DNA of 8,167 nucleotides from positions 1 to 8,167 of the forward strand of contig JACCWU010000248.1 in assembly GCA_013697465.1 (NCBI GenBank), given 5' to 3'. Each line of letters starts with the position of its first letter. The first letter of the stretch is position 1. Origin of the DNA: Actinomycetota bacterium. Its GTDB lineage: Bacteria > Actinomycetota > Thermoleophilia > Gaiellales > Gaiellaceae. Below the pieces are notes generated by a model. It was given only the letters and a program-made list of their open reading frames with translations, was not told the DNA's origin and did not search any database. This document shows, piece by piece, positions 1 through 6,387 of this stretch. The position numbers and the translations under genes are program-made.

Positions 1-1
1 G

Positions 2-1537
2 CTCGAGAGCGTGCACGCAGCGGGCGGGGACGTCGCTCTCGTCCTCGCGGACCTCGCCTGCACTGAGCTCCTCGGTCGGCTCGCCCAGCTGTACCCGCGC
101 GCCAGACGCGGGCTCCTCATTCCGTGGGGCGGCTGGGGTGACGACGCGACCGCCGCGGCGATCCGCGAGGCGATGGCGTACGGGTTGATCGACTACTACG
201 TGCTGCATCCCGGGAGCGCTCCCGACGAGTATTTCCACCGGACCATCTCGGAGCTCTTGACCGAGTGGCAACGGTCGGATCCCGAGGTGAGCCGCGAGGT
301 CACGATCGTCGCCGATCCGCGTCTCGCGAGAAGCCGTGAGGTGCGCAACCTCCTCTCTCGGAGCGGCGTGCCGCACGCGTTTCACTCGACCGCCTCGGAA
401 GAAGGCGGCAGGCTTCTGGAACGGGCCGGGGTGGACGAACCGAACGGCCCAGTCGTCATCCTCGCCGACGGCACCGTCCTGCACGACCCGTCGGCGACGG
501 ACCTGGCACGCGGGTACCGGGTGCCCACGGAGCTCGAGAAGGACGAGTACGAGGTCGTCGTGGTCGGTGCCGGGCCGGCGGGGCTCGCCGCCGCCGTGTA
601 CGCATCCTCGGAGGGACTCGACGCGCTCGTCGTCGAGCGGGCGTCGATCGGCGGGCAGGCCGGCTCGAGCTCCCGGATCCGGAACTACCTCGGATTTCCT
701 CGCGGCCTGAGCGGGGCCGAGCTCGCGCAGCGCGCGTATCAGCAGGCATGGGTATTCGGAACGCGCTTTCTGTTGACGAAGGAGGTGCGCGCGCTCCGGC
801 CGGAAGACGACCGGCAGGTGCTCGAGATCGCGGACGGCACGGAAGTCCGGGCGCGGAGCGTCGTGCTCGCCATGGGAATCTCGTACCGGCGACTCGAGCT
901 CCTGGATGTCGAGCACCTGACCGAAAGGGGCGTCTACTACGGGACCTCACCCACGGATGCGCCGCAGTTCACGGACAAGCGCGTGGCGGTGGTTGGCGGC
1001 GGCAACTCGGCGGGACAGGCGGCGCTCCACCTCCGACGCTACGCAGCTCACGTCACCCTCGTCGTCCGGGGCGGCAGCCTGGCGGCGAGCATGTCGAAGT
1101 ACCTCGAAAACGAGATCGAGGCGTGCGAGAACATCGACGTGCGCTACTCGACCGAGGTGGTCGGAGCCGTGGGCGGGGAACGCCTCGAGGAGATCCTCCT
1201 GCGCGACGAGGAGGGGAGCACGGAGGCGACTCCCGCGGAAGCGCTCTTCGTGCTCATCGGGGCGCGTCCGCACACCGAGTGGCTGCCCGCGGAGATCGCG
1301 CGCGACGAGGCCGGCTACGTGATAACCGACGAGAACCTCGGCGATGCCTGGCCGCTCGAGCGCTCCCCGCACATGTTCGAGACGAGCGCCCCGGGCGTCT
1401 TTGCGGTCGGGGACGTCCGCTCCCGATCGGTCAAGCGAGTGGCCGCAGCGGTCGGCGAGGGTTCAGTCGTCGTGCAACAGTGCCACCTCTACCTCGAGTC
1501 GCTGGAGACGCGGGCGACGCTGGCCGACGCGCAATGA
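2..1537 (+). CDS. Fused receiver-like / thioredoxin-like / FAD-dependent pyridine nucleotide oxidoreductase, 5'-partial
   Basis: Flavoprotein related to thioredoxin reductase, probably moving electrons from NAD(P)H through FAD to an unknown acceptor in the cytosol. The frame is open to the window edge, and the codons before the GTG at 11 (Leu-Glu-Ser) continue a receiver-like domain, so that GTG is most likely an internal Val and the true start lies upstream. Numbering from the GTG: residues 1-85 are the end of a degenerate receiver-like domain; about 95-172 resemble a thioredoxin/glutaredoxin-like module; 180 onward is the reductase. The FAD motif GAGPAG is at 186-191, the NAD(P)H motif GGGNSA at 329-334, and a C-terminal FAD motif (FAVGD) lies near the end. 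The redox CxxC expected before the NAD(P)H domain is absent (GTSP instead), so it is not a classical thioredoxin reductase. The stop overlaps the cyclase start (ATGA). Family call sure, substrate unknown. Confidence 0.88.
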   Translation, partial: LESVHAAGGDVALVLADLACTELLGRLAQLYPRARRGLLIPWGGWGDDATAAAIREAMAYGLIDYYVLHPGSAPDEYFHRTISELLTEWQRSDPEVSREVTIVADPRLARSREVRNLLSRSGVPHAFHSTASEEGGRLLERAGVDEPNGPVVILADGTVLHDPSATDLARGYRVPTELEKDEYEVVVVGAGPAGLAAAVYASSEGLDALVVERASIGGQAGSSSRIRNYLGFPRGLSGAELAQRAYQQAWVFGTRFLLTKEVRALRPEDDRQVLEIADGTEVRARSVVLAMGISYRRLELLDVEHLTERGVYYGTSPTDAPQFTDKRVAVVGGGNSAGQAALHLRRYAAHVTLVVRGGSLAASMSKYLENEIEACENIDVRYSTEVVGAVGGERLEEILLRDEEGSTEATPAEALFVLIGARPHTEWLPAEIARDEAGYVITDENLGDAWPLERSPHMFETSAPGVFAVGDVRSRSVKRVAAAVGEGSVVVQQCHLYLESLETRATLADAQ

Positions 1538-2355
1538 CCGATCCGGAAGCCCACGAGCACACGCACGAAGACGCCTGGCGAGCGATCCTCACGGGGAAGG
1601 CGCGAGGGCTCCAGCTCACGCGCAAGCTCGTCGGCTGGATTCCGGCCGGGCCGCGCTGCAAGCTGTGCCTGGCGCCGCTCAAGCCGCCGGGGAGCGTGTT
1701 GCTAAAAATCGTCGGATTCGGTCCGTCCCGCTTGAACCGCCGCCTCTGCCGCGCGTGCTTCCGAGCGGTGGAGAAGAACCCGGGAGGAGCCGAGATCGAA
1801 CTCTCGTTCCTCTTCGCCGACATCCGTGGTTCGACGTCGCTCGCCGAGCACATTCCCGCGCAGGAGTACTCGAAGTTAATCTCGCGCTTCTACGGCAAGG
1901 CCGCCGAGGTCGTCGACAAGCAGGATGGCCTCGTCGACAAGTTCGTCGGCGACGAGGTCGTGGCGCTGTTCGTCCCTGGCTTCGTCGACGGCAATCCGGC
2001 CGAGAAGGCCATCGAGGCGGCCCGCGGCTTGCTCCGCGAGACCGGGAACGACGGCGGCGACCCCTGGATACCGGTCGGGGCGGGCGTGCACACGGGCATC
2101 GCCTACGTCGGGCGCGTGGGGGAGGGGGATGCGTGCGACTTCACCGCCGTCGGCGACGCCGCGAACCTCACCGCGCGCCTCGCGTCTTCGGCAGCCGCCG
2201 GCGAGATCCTCGTCAGCTCTTCCGCTGCTCACGCCGCGGAGCTGGACACCGACGGTCTCGAGAGCCGCACGCTCGAGCTCCGCGGACGCGAGGGAGCCGT
2301 CGACGCCTGGGTTGCCACGGCGGAGACGCTCGCCGTGTCCCCTGCGGAGGAATAG
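1534..2355 (+). CDS. Class III adenylate/guanylate cyclase with N-terminal Cys4 motif
   Basis: Predicted nucleotide cyclase of 273 aa making a cyclic nucleotide, most likely cAMP, from the NTP. Residues 1-85 hold two CxxC pairs (C42/C45 and C72/C75), a probable zinc-ribbon-like module. The class III catalytic domain runs from about 88 to 265. Visible catalytic features are the two metal-binding aspartates, D96 in FADIRG and D140 in KFVGDE, and the transition-state Asn211 and Arg215 in the NLTAR motif. Lys136 sits at the position that reads adenine in adenylate cyclases; its usual Asp partner appears to be Thr204, a substitution seen in many bacterial enzymes. No transmembrane segment is evident, so it is probably cytosolic. 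The ATG overlaps the preceding stop by 4 bases, implying translational coupling with the oxidoreductase. The domain looks catalytically complete; the exact product is inferred. Confidence 0.9.
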   Translation: MTDPEAHEHTHEDAWRAILTGKARGLQLTRKLVGWIPAGPRCKLCLAPLKPPGSVLLKIVGFGPSRLNRRLCRACFRAVEKNPGGAEIELSFLFADIRGSTSLAEHIPAQEYSKLISRFYGKAAEVVDKQDGLVDKFVGDEVVALFVPGFVDGNPAEKAIEAARGLLRETGNDGGDPWIPVGAGVHTGIAYVGRVGEGDACDFTAVGDAANLTARLASSAAAGEILVSSSAAHAAELDTDGLESRTLELRGREGAVDAWVATAETLAVSPAEE

Positions 2356-2361
2356 GGCAGC

Positions 2362-3186
2362 TCAGGCGCCGCGGTCGAGCTCGTAGCGGAGGAAGACGTG
2401 CTCCTCGTGCCTGCGGATGCTGAGAGTTCGTGCGCGGGCGAGGGGGTTCAGGTCCTCCGCCTCGACGAGCCGGAACCGGCTGTCCTGTCCCGCGTTCCCC
2501 GCGAGCAGGGGGGAGACGGTCAGGAAGAGCTCGTCCACGACGCCCGCGCCGAGGAGGTCGCCGAAGGTGTGCGGCCCCGCCTCGGAGAGGATGAGGCGGT
2601 GCCCGCGCTCGTGCAACGCGCTCACGACCGCATGTGGGTCGATGCTCGTGTCCTCCCCGAGCGAGACGATCGCGGAGGCGGGCGGAAGCTCGCCTCCGAG
2701 ACGGGCGGCTCCACGCTCGCTCGTCAGGACGAGAGCGCCCGACTCGAGCAGCGGGTGGGCCGGGTCGATCGAGCCTCGCCCGGTGAGGACCGCCACTTCG
2801 GGCTTTTCTGGCCGATCGCGTGCGTGGCGGAGCCCTGCAAATGCGGCGGCAGCCGGCGGGAACACCTTCTCCGGCAGCCACGTCCCTTCTGGTGACGACC
2901 GGAGCGTCCCCGACCCGATGAGGACGACGTCGGCGAAGGCGCGCAGGAGGCCCATCACGAAGTGGTCGCCCTTGCTCCCCGCGGCGATCACGGCGTTCGA
3001 CTTGGGGATCGAGGGGATCGCCACGACGCCGTCGATCGTCGAGACGAAGTTCGCAAAGAGCCGCGGTTCGTCGAAGCCAAGCGGGCCACCGTAGAGGCGG
3101 GTGAGCTCGGGCGGCAGGTCCGCCGCCGCCAGACCGTCGGCCTCGTAGAGCACTTCGAGCGGTTCCAGGTGCGAGTCCCCGGCCAT
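2362..3186 (-). CDS. RibD C-terminal / dihydrofolate reductase-like family protein
   Basis: Predicted NAD(P)H-dependent reductase of 274 aa with the fold of the RibD C-terminal domain (5-amino-6-ribosylamino-uracil-type reductases) and dihydrofolate reductase. Motifs in order: NFVSTIDGVVA at 46-56, where the substrate/cofactor pocket begins; ADVVLIGSGTLR at 86-96, typical of the dinucleotide-binding side; a beta strand followed by SEAGPHTFGDLL at about 201-212; and VDELFLTVSPLL at 217-228, a family hallmark. The N-terminal deaminase domain of full RibD is absent, so this is a stand-alone reductase-like protein. Such paralogues are common in actinobacteria and need not take part in riboflavin synthesis. 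No Shine-Dalgarno precedes the ATG; TAGCCT lies 9 nt upstream, suggesting a very short leader. It converges on the cyclase with a 6-bp gap and no visible terminator. Confidence 0.85.
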   Translation of the reverse strand: MAGDSHLEPLEVLYEADGLAAADLPPELTRLYGGPLGFDEPRLFANFVSTIDGVVAIPSIPKSNAVIAAGSKGDHFVMGLLRAFADVVLIGSGTLRSSPEGTWLPEKVFPPAAAAFAGLRHARDRPEKPEVAVLTGRGSIDPAHPLLESGALVLTSERGAARLGGELPPASAIVSLGEDTSIDPHAVVSALHERGHRLILSEAGPHTFGDLLGAGVVDELFLTVSPLLAGNAGQDSRFRLVEAEDLNPLARARTLSIRRHEEHVFLRYELDRGA

Positions 3187-3195
3187 GGCCGCTGG

Positions 3196-3201
3196 AGGCT
3201 A
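3196..3201 (-). promoter_or_regulatory. Candidate -10 element for near-leaderless transcription of the RibD-like gene
   Basis: On the minus strand TAGCCT lies 9 nt before the ATG at 3186, with no Shine-Dalgarno between them. It fits the actinobacterial -10 pattern TANNNT and would place the transcript start at or near the start codon. No good -35 hexamer is visible 16-18 nt further upstream. Judged by position and sequence only. Confidence 0.35.
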
Positions 3202-3256
3202 TCCGGCGCCTCACCCCGGCCGACAGGCGAGCGGGTCGTCCATCATTCCTCCGCCC

Positions 3257-3856
3257 GTGACTGCCGCACGCTTCTGCGACGAGCTCCCGTTCGGCTTCGG
3301 CTGGATCGCCCTCGCGCCGGCCTTCATGCAACGGGCCTCCCACGCGCTCGCCGATCGGGGCCGCGTCTGGCTCGTCGACCCCGTCGACGCGGAGGGGCTC
3401 GACGAGCGGATCCGCGCGCTCGGCCAGCCTGCCGGCGTGATCGCGCTCCTCGATCGCCACGGTCGCGACTCGGCGGTGCTCGCCGCACGCTACGACGTGC
3501 CGCTGCACGTGTCGCCCGCAGACGTCGCGGACTCGCCGTTCGAGATGCACCGAGCCGTGAACCTGCCCGGCTGGCGAGAGCCCGCTCTCTGGTGGCCCGA
3601 CAACAAGACGCTCGTCGTCGCAGACGCGCTCGGCACGGCGCGGTACTTCCTTGCGCCCGGCGAGCTGCTCGCGGTTCACCCGCTGCTTCGCCTCGTTCCG
3701 CCGCGCTTGCTCGGTCGGCTCGAGCCGGAGCACGTCCTGTGCGGGCACGGCGAGGGCGTCCACGGGCCTGGGGCGGCGAGCGCACTGCACGAGGCGCTGC
3801 GAACCTCGCGTCGGCGCATCCCGCGCTGGCTGCTCGGCGGCCTCACCCGTCGCTGA
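3257..3856 (+). CDS. Degenerate metallo-beta-lactamase-fold-like hypothetical protein
   Basis: Protein of 199 aa if started at the GTG at 3257; the frame can be extended to an ATG at 3185, but that adds a Pro/Gly/Ser-rich stretch with no conserved look and overlaps the divergent gene's start. The body resembles an MBL-fold scaffold stripped of its metal site: a strand ending in LVDPVD, then LLDRHGRDSAVLAARYDVP where an active enzyme would carry HxHxDH, then NKTLVVADALG, and finally VLCGHGEGVHG, which recalls the His-bearing loop of glyoxalase II-type enzymes. Too few His/Asp ligands remain for a normal dinuclear site, so metal-dependent hydrolysis is doubtful. The C-terminus is Arg-rich. The stop overlaps the next ATG by one base (TGATG), implying co-translation with the AlkZ-like protein. 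Function unknown. Confidence 0.7.
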   Translation: MTAARFCDELPFGFGWIALAPAFMQRASHALADRGRVWLVDPVDAEGLDERIRALGQPAGVIALLDRHGRDSAVLAARYDVPLHVSPADVADSPFEMHRAVNLPGWREPALWWPDNKTLVVADALGTARYFLAPGELLAVHPLLRLVPPRLLGRLEPEHVLCGHGEGVHGPGAASALHEALRTSRRRIPRWLLGGLTRR

Positions 3857-4953
3857 TGCCGCGCGAGCGAGTCCTCACGGTCCGGGAGCTCAACCGGGCG
3901 CTCCTTGCTCGCCAGCTCCTCCTTCGTCGCGCGCGGCTCGGCGTGCCCCAGGCGATCGAGCGCGTCGGAGCGCTGCAAGCGCAATGGCCCCCGTCTCCGT
4001 ACATCGCGCTGTGGACGCGGGTGGAGGGATTCACGCACGGGAGGCTCGTTCGCGCCGTCGAGCGTCGGCAGGTGGTGAAGGCGACGTTGATGCGGACGAC
4101 GCTCCACCACGTAACCGCGCGCGACTACCTCGCGTACGCGGGAGAGATCTTCCGCCGACGGATCGCCTCGCTCGAGCGGCAACTCGTGAAGAACCCGGAC
4201 GACATGGACTTCGACCCGCTCGTTCGTGATCTCCTCAGGCACACGTCCCAGCGGCCGCGCTCGCGGCCCGAGCTCCTCGAGCTCCTGGGGCAGCCCAGGC
4301 TCGTCGTCGACGAGCGTCGGCCTTGGCTCGTGTGGCACCTTCTCTCCGCCAGAGCCGGGCTGGTGCACGCGCCGCCGTCCTCGGTCTGGCGGCAGAACAC
4401 CGCCGGTGTCACCTTCGCGCCTGCGCGCGAGTGGCTCGGCCACGCGGACGGCGATTCCGATGCGGCAGTGACTCATCTCGTGCGGCGCTACCTCGCGGCG
4501 TTCGGCCCGGCGACGCGAGCGGACGCGTCGCAGTGGACGGGCTTGCCGGTGAGCGCGCTCGAGCCCGGTTTCGCCCGTCTGCCTCTGCGCCGGTTTCGGG
4601 ACGAGCGAGGGCGCGAGCTGCTCGATCTGCCGCGTGCCCCACTTCCGCCCGCCGAGACCGACGCACCGCCACGGTTCTTGCCCATGTGGGACAGCGTTCT
4701 GCTCGCCCACGACGACCGCTCCCGGATCCTCCCCGAGCCGTACCGTAAGACCGTGATCCGCGGGAACGGCGACGTGCAGCGAACGTTCCTCGTCGACGGC
4801 TTCGTCGCGGGCACGTGGAGCATCGCAGGCGGCCACGTCTCGCTCGAGCCGTTCGAAGCGCTGTCGCGGAACGCTCGGCGACGGCTCGAGCAGGAAGGAA
4901 AGGCGCTCGCAGAGTTCCACGCTCAGGCGCAACCTCGCACGCGCGCGTTGTAG
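3856..4953 (+). CDS. Winged-helix DNA-binding protein of the HTH_42 (AlkZ/YcaQ-like) family
   Basis: Protein of 365 aa matching the HTH_42 superfamily, which includes DNA glycosylases that remove bulky alkyl or crosslinked bases (Streptomyces AlkZ, E. coli YcaQ/AlkX). The length agrees with that family. The N-terminus has the typical TVRELNRALLARQLLL start, followed by GALQAQWP: Gln41 and Gln43 form a Q-x-Q motif like the catalytic one reported for AlkZ. The middle carries MRTTLHHVTARDY at about 80 and winged-helix segments rich in Arg. Near the C-terminus are LPMWDSVLLAHDDRSRILP and a VDGFVAGTW strand, both family hallmarks. The frame runs open far upstream, but the ATG at 3856 is preferred because the conserved sequence begins right after it and it overlaps the previous stop. 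A role in repairing alkylated DNA is inference; many members are uncharacterised. Confidence 0.85.
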   Translation: MPRERVLTVRELNRALLARQLLLRRARLGVPQAIERVGALQAQWPPSPYIALWTRVEGFTHGRLVRAVERRQVVKATLMRTTLHHVTARDYLAYAGEIFRRRIASLERQLVKNPDDMDFDPLVRDLLRHTSQRPRSRPELLELLGQPRLVVDERRPWLVWHLLSARAGLVHAPPSSVWRQNTAGVTFAPAREWLGHADGDSDAAVTHLVRRYLAAFGPATRADASQWTGLPVSALEPGFARLPLRRFRDERGRELLDLPRAPLPPAETDAPPRFLPMWDSVLLAHDDRSRILPEPYRKTVIRGNGDVQRTFLVDGFVAGTWSIAGGHVSLEPFEALSRNARRRLEQEGKALAEFHAQAQPRTRAL

Positions 4954-4977
4954 AGCCCGATCGCGCGCCGACTGCTC

Positions 4978-4983
4978 TAGGCT
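4978..4983 (+). promoter_or_regulatory. Candidate -10 element (TAGGCT) for the PAS gene
   Basis: TAGGCT ends 8 nt before the GTG at 4992 in a 38-bp gap that has no Shine-Dalgarno. It fits TANNNT and would give a leaderless or nearly leaderless transcript for the PAS-MBL pair. The -35 region is poor. The same arrangement precedes the RibD-like gene on the other strand. Confidence 0.4.
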
Positions 4984-4991
4984 TCCGCCGC

Positions 4992-5432
4992 GTGGTCGGC
5001 CGACGGCAGAAGCATCTGGCTCTCATCATCGCCCGCGAGCTCGCCTCGCAGCTCGCCACCGCGACGTTCATCGCCGACTCGGCGGGGGAGCTCGTCTTCT
5101 ACAACGAAGCAGCGGAGGACATTCTCGGCCGCTCGTTCGCAGAGGCCGGGTCGATGCACGCCGAGGGCTGGAGCTCGCAGTTCCAGATAACTGATCCGGA
5201 CGGGGCTCCGATGCCCCTCGAGCAGATGCCGATGGGTATTGCGATGACCCAGCGCCGACCGGCTCACGGAAGCCTTTGGATGACCGGCCTCGACGGCGCT
5301 CGGCGGCTCGTGTCCGTGACTGCGGTTCCGCTCTTCTCGACGCCGACCGAGCTCGTCGGCATGATCGCCCTCTTCTGGGAGGAGCAGGCTCCCGAGCCGG
5401 CACGCACGGCCGGCCGACCGGAGCCCGCGTAG
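4992..5432 (+). CDS. Small single PAS-domain protein
   Basis: Protein of 146 aa started at the GTG at 4992. The frame continues upstream, but that part runs inside the AlkZ-like gene in another frame and is Arg/Ala-rich, so it is not credible. A basic amphipathic N-terminal helix (GRRQKHLALIIARELASQL) leads into a PAS fold at about 28-135: TATFIADSAGELVFYNEAAE is the classic first PAS strand and helix, ILGRSFAEAG follows, and the strands TDPDGAPM and RRLVSVTAVPLF close the sheet. There is no kinase, GGDEF or HTH output domain, so it is a stand-alone sensor or adaptor; ligand unknown. The stop overlaps the MBL gene's GTG by one base (TAGTG), which suggests that the hydrolase is its partner. 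The PAS call is firm; the pairing is inference. Confidence 0.8.
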   Translation: MVGRRQKHLALIIARELASQLATATFIADSAGELVFYNEAAEDILGRSFAEAGSMHAEGWSSQFQITDPDGAPMPLEQMPMGIAMTQRRPAHGSLWMTGLDGARRLVSVTAVPLFSTPTELVGMIALFWEEQAPEPARTAGRPEPA

Positions 5433-6292
5433 TGACCTCCGTCGCGCGCGTTTGGGGATGCCGCGGCTCGCTCCCGACCCCGGGCGAACGCACGGTGCGC
5501 TACGGAGGCAACACCTCCTGCGTCGAGGTGTGCACAGGGAACGGCGTGCCCGTGATCCTGGACGCGGGGACGGGAATCAAGCGCCTCGGAGACTCGCTCG
5601 ACCACCCTGCGCGGCTGCACGTGCTGTTGACACACCTGCATCTCGACCACGTCGAGGGCCTTCGGTTCTTCGAGCCGCTCTGGCGGGAGGACGCCGAGGT
5701 GAACATCTGGGGTCCGCCCTCGCCCGTGCACTCGCTGCGCGACCGGATCGCGCGCTCGTTCTCGCCCCCACTCTTTCCCGTCGATCTCGCCGACATCCCG
5801 GCGAAGGTCGTCTTCCACGACGTCCCGGCCGAGCCGTTCGAGCTGGAGGGGATGCGGGTCCAGGCTGTGCCTGTCTCACATCCCGGGGCGACCGTCGGCT
5901 ACCGGCTCGAGCTCGACGGCGGATCGCTGGCCTTCATTCCGGACCACGAGCCCGTTCTGGGGGTCGAGCTGGACACGCTCTCCTCCGACTGGATCTCGGG
6001 ACACGCCCTCGCCGACGGCGTCGACGTCCTCGTGCACGACTGCCAGTGGAGCGAGGACGAGTACCCCGAGCGCGTGGGTTGGGGTCATTCGAGCGTCGCG
6101 CATGCGGTCGGCTTCGCCCGCAGGGCCGAGGTCGGCCGACTCGTGCTGTTCCACCACGACCCTGACCGGTCGGACGACGAGGTCGATCGGATGGCCGCAC
6201 GCGCGAACGAGCTGTGGAACGGGGCTGGAGGTGTCGCGCCCGTCGCGGCGTGCGAGGGCATGACGATCGACGTTGGATCGTCGCGGGACTGA
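5432..6292 (+). CDS. MBL-fold metallo-hydrolase
   Basis: Predicted dinuclear-metal hydrolase of 286 aa started at the GTG at 5432, where family-typical sequence begins (VWGCRGSLPTPG, then YGGNTSCVEV). Metal-site residues are all visible: H68, H70, D72 and H73 in THLHLDHVEG, H150 in VSHPG, the expected acidic position near D171 (IPDHE), D203 in VHDCQW, and H241/H242 in LFHHDP. WGHSS at 218-222 is a further hallmark of this branch, which is related to PhnP and tRNase Z-like phosphodiesterases. A phosphodiester or related ester substrate is plausible, but nothing here identifies it. No signal peptide is seen, so it is probably cytosolic. It is co-transcribed with the PAS gene, and a strong intrinsic terminator lies about 50 bp past its stop. 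Confidence 0.88.
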   Translation: MTSVARVWGCRGSLPTPGERTVRYGGNTSCVEVCTGNGVPVILDAGTGIKRLGDSLDHPARLHVLLTHLHLDHVEGLRFFEPLWREDAEVNIWGPPSPVHSLRDRIARSFSPPLFPVDLADIPAKVVFHDVPAEPFELEGMRVQAVPVSHPGATVGYRLELDGGSLAFIPDHEPVLGVELDTLSSDWISGHALADGVDVLVHDCQWSEDEYPERVGWGHSSVAHAVGFARRAEVGRLVLFHHDPDRSDDEVDRMAARANELWNGAGGVAPVAACEGMTIDVGSSRD

Positions 6293-6307
6293 CGCCCCGC
6301 CGGTCGC

Positions 6308-6336
6308 TTGACACGAGCGCCAAAACGTGACAAGGT
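6308..6336 (+). promoter_or_regulatory. Consensus-like promoter, TTGACA-17-CAAGGT
   Basis: TTGACA at 6308-6313 matches the -35 consensus perfectly, and CAAGGT at 6331-6336 stands at the ideal 17-bp distance as a reasonable -10. Transcription would start near 6343, just before the hairpin at 6345-6378. No credible gene follows on this strand; the nearest open frame is Arg-rich and runs antisense into the lyase gene. It could be a tiny-RNA promoter, a relic of a lost gene, or chance. Confidence 0.45.
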
Positions 6337-6344
6337 GGCGCGGT

Positions 6345-6387
6345 CGAACCCTGTGTCTCTTCGGAGTTGCGGGGTTCGGCATTTTTT
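6345..6387 (+). terminator. Intrinsic terminator with UUCG tetraloop
   Basis: CGAACCC (6345-6351) pairs with GGGTTCG (6372-6378). Inner pairs continue through wobbles to CTC (6357-6359) and GAG (6364-6366), closing a TTCG loop at 6360-6363 in the stable C(UUCG)G form. Only 6356/6367 is mismatched. Three bases later comes a run of six T at 6382-6387. In such GC-rich DNA this is a strong plus-strand terminator, suitable for the PAS-MBL transcript. On the minus strand there is no adjacent T run, so it would not serve the lyase gene equally well. Confidence 0.78.

Noticed and set aside
2213..3790. 525-codon open frame on the minus strand
   Set aside because: It is Arg/Pro/Gly-rich with no recognisable motif and overlaps the RibD-like gene in another frame and the MBL-like gene in antisense; typical of high-GC shadow frames.
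2962..3855. Upstream extension of the AlkZ-like frame
   Set aside because: It lies across the divergent promoter and the preceding gene, has low-complexity basic composition, and family-typical sequence starts only at 3856.
3676..4932. 418-codon open frame antisense to the AlkZ-like gene
   Set aside because: The plus-strand product has clear family motifs throughout, while the antisense product has none.
5276..5431. Longer start for the MBL hydrolase
   Set aside because: The added residues read through the end of the PAS gene in another frame; the conserved hydrolase sequence begins just after GTG 5432.
1534..6292. Cyclase and MBL hydrolase as a cAMP synthesis/degradation pair
   Set aside because: The genes are in separate transcription units with an opposite-strand gene between them, and nothing in the hydrolase sequence specifies cyclic nucleotides.
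6341..6380. Possible tRNA T-arm-like sequence (GGTCGAACCC, later GGGTTCG)
   Set aside because: The two segments pair with each other as terminator arms; no cloverleaf, anticodon arm or acceptor stem could be built.
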